From positions 1 through 6,746 of the forward strand of contig JAPKAJ010000118.1 of the NCBI GenBank assembly GCA_028825345.1: 6,746 nt of DNA, given 5' to 3'. Source of the stretch: Arenicellales bacterium (GTDB lineage: Bacteria; Pseudomonadota; Gammaproteobacteria; Arenicellales; UBA868). The notes below the pieces were generated by a model, which saw nothing but the letters and a program-made list of their open reading frames with translations, made no database searches and was not told the DNA's origin. Numbering within the stretch: the first letter of the stretch is position 1; each line of letters starts with the position of its first letter. Both the position numbers and the translations under genes were made by a program. Positions 5,751 through 6,746 of this stretch are shown here, piece by piece.

Positions 5751-6746
5751 ATGGATTTATACACCCTGTCTGCCACGAAAGCGGCGCGTGGTATACGCGA
5801 GGGATTATTTTCCTCAGTATAGTTGTTGCAATCGTGCCTTTTGCGGATTGAACAAACCGATGCCGCGATTGGTGCCTGGGTGTTTTTGGATCCGGATCTG
5901 GCGCTGGCCCAGGCCCGAGCCGCCGACGATTGACGCGCTAAGGGGCGTGCGATGGGCCCGCTGCATGGCGTGCCGGTGGGTATCAAGGATATCTACGATA
6001 CCGCCGATATGCCGACGTGCTACGGCTCCCCCATTTACGCCGAGCGTGCTCCGGATGTGGATTGCACCGTGGTCAGCAAGCTTAAAGAAGCTGGCGCCGT
6101 CATTATCGGTAAAACGGTTACCACAGAGTTTGCTTTTCTGGCGCCAAGCACTACTCAGAACCCGCATCGCCCGGGCCACACGCCGGGCGGCTCCTCCAGT
6201 GGCTCCGCCGCTGCAGTTGCCGCGCAGCAGATACCGCTGGCCATCGGCAGCCAGACTAACGGCTCTGTCATCCGGCCGGCTTCCTTTTGTGGGGTATATG
6301 GCTTTAAACCCACCCGGGGGCTGATCTCGCGCAGCGGGGTGCTGCGCACATCCGGCACGCTCGATCAGGTGGGGGCTTTTGCAAGATCCATTAAAGATAT
6401 TGCGCTGATTACAGACCAGTTAACCGACTACGATATCAATGACAACGCCACCGCAGCTGTGCCCAAGCCGCACCTTTCCGGCGGCTATCGGCAAGACGTG
6501 CCTGGCGAGCCGCGGTTTGCGTTTGTTAGTGCGCCCTATGATGAGAGGCTCGAGCAAGATACCCGCGCCGGTTTTGCGCAACTTCAAAAGACTCTAAAAG
6601 CCTATGCCGAGCCAGTCGATTTGCCCGACGGTTATGGCAATATGATTGATCATCACCGGGTTATTCACGATATCGAGATCCGTCAGTTGCTCAGCGCAGA
6701 TCTTGTTGCACACCCGCAACTGTTGAGCGCCCAGATTACCGGCGCA
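5751..6746 (+). pseudogene. Amidase-signature family hydrolase with two in-frame stops near the start (3' end outside window)
   Basis: The ATG at 5751 opens a typical N-terminus (MDLYTLSATKAARGIREGLFSSV). TAG at 5820-5822 replaces the expected Glu of SSVELLQSCLLRIE, then TGA at 5931-5933 replaces what is probably Trp (ADD-stop-RAKGRAMGPLHGVP). Beyond that the frame is open to the window edge. The catalytic triad is present: Lys79 in HGVPVGIKD, cis-Ser148 in GGSSSGSAAAVA, and nucleophile Ser172 in GSQTNGSVIRPASFCG, with 24 residues between the serines as in the family; Asn170 sits where Gly is usual. The enzymes hydrolyse amide bonds in the cytoplasm; the substrate here is unknown. AAGGGG at 5940-5945 lies six bases before ATG 5952 (codon 68), so reinitiation could give a shortened protein that keeps the triad but loses the N-terminal helices. 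No Shine-Dalgarno precedes ATG 5751, where TAG at 5739 closes the frame. Decay, sequencing error or internal start are all possible. Confidence 0.85.

Noticed and set aside
5788..6324. 178-codon plus-strand frame overlapping the amidase
   Set aside because: It is rich in Arg, Pro and Trp with no motif, and it overlaps the frame carrying the amidase catalytic triad.
641..6746. A joint sulfatase-amidase catabolic pathway
   Set aside because: The two genes are separated by nearly 4 kb of unrelated and broken genes and a terminator, with no shared regulator or transporter visible.

Overview
The window reads as chromosomal DNA of a Gammaproteobacterium, probably marine or aquatic. This is inferred from the proteobacterial TrpE tail, a short CspA-type cold-shock protein, a small basic protein of a type I associate with gammaproteobacteria, a formylglycine-type sulfatase, and a lipoprotein with a calcium-binding Asp-rich linker. 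No rRNA, tRNA, CRISPR array or recognisable defence system is visible.

Left part (1-2065): the 3' end of trpE runs off the left edge. A terminator-like hairpin follows, then an intact cytoplasmic sulfatase starting directly against that hairpin. Both read cleanly in one frame.

Middle (2066-4740): a low-density stretch holds a possible 42-residue basic protein on the minus strand. Next is a large broken gene for a secreted lipoprotein (lipobox, thrombospondin-3-like Asp repeats, two homologous Cys-bearing domains, C-terminal metzincin-type HEXXHXXGXXH). It has a frameshift in the signal peptide, an in-frame TAA in the first repeat domain and a second frameshift just before the zinc site. It is followed by debris of insertion sequences: the C-terminal end of an IS3-family transposase with its own frameshifts, then DNA resembling the end of another IS.

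Right part (4741-6746): a 54-residue basic/acidic protein, six perfectly phased 19-bp tandem repeats, a strong hairpin overlapping the last repeat, and a cold-shock gene. About 270 bp with coding-like fragments and a T-tailed terminator follow. The window ends inside an amidase-signature gene whose catalytic triad is intact but whose first 61 codons contain two different in-frame stops (TAG and TGA). A good ribosome binding site sits ahead of an internal ATG just downstream of the second stop.

Overall this looks like an accessory segment beside a housekeeping trp gene, where IS debris and at least two large decayed genes surround an intact small-protein/cold-shock pair. The five lesions in the metalloprotease and the amidase could be real decay or partly sequencing error; three are base substitutions to stops, which favours real decay. 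The clearest unexplained signal is the 19-bp repeat array and hairpin in front of the cold-shock gene. I do not see a convincing new multi-gene system.
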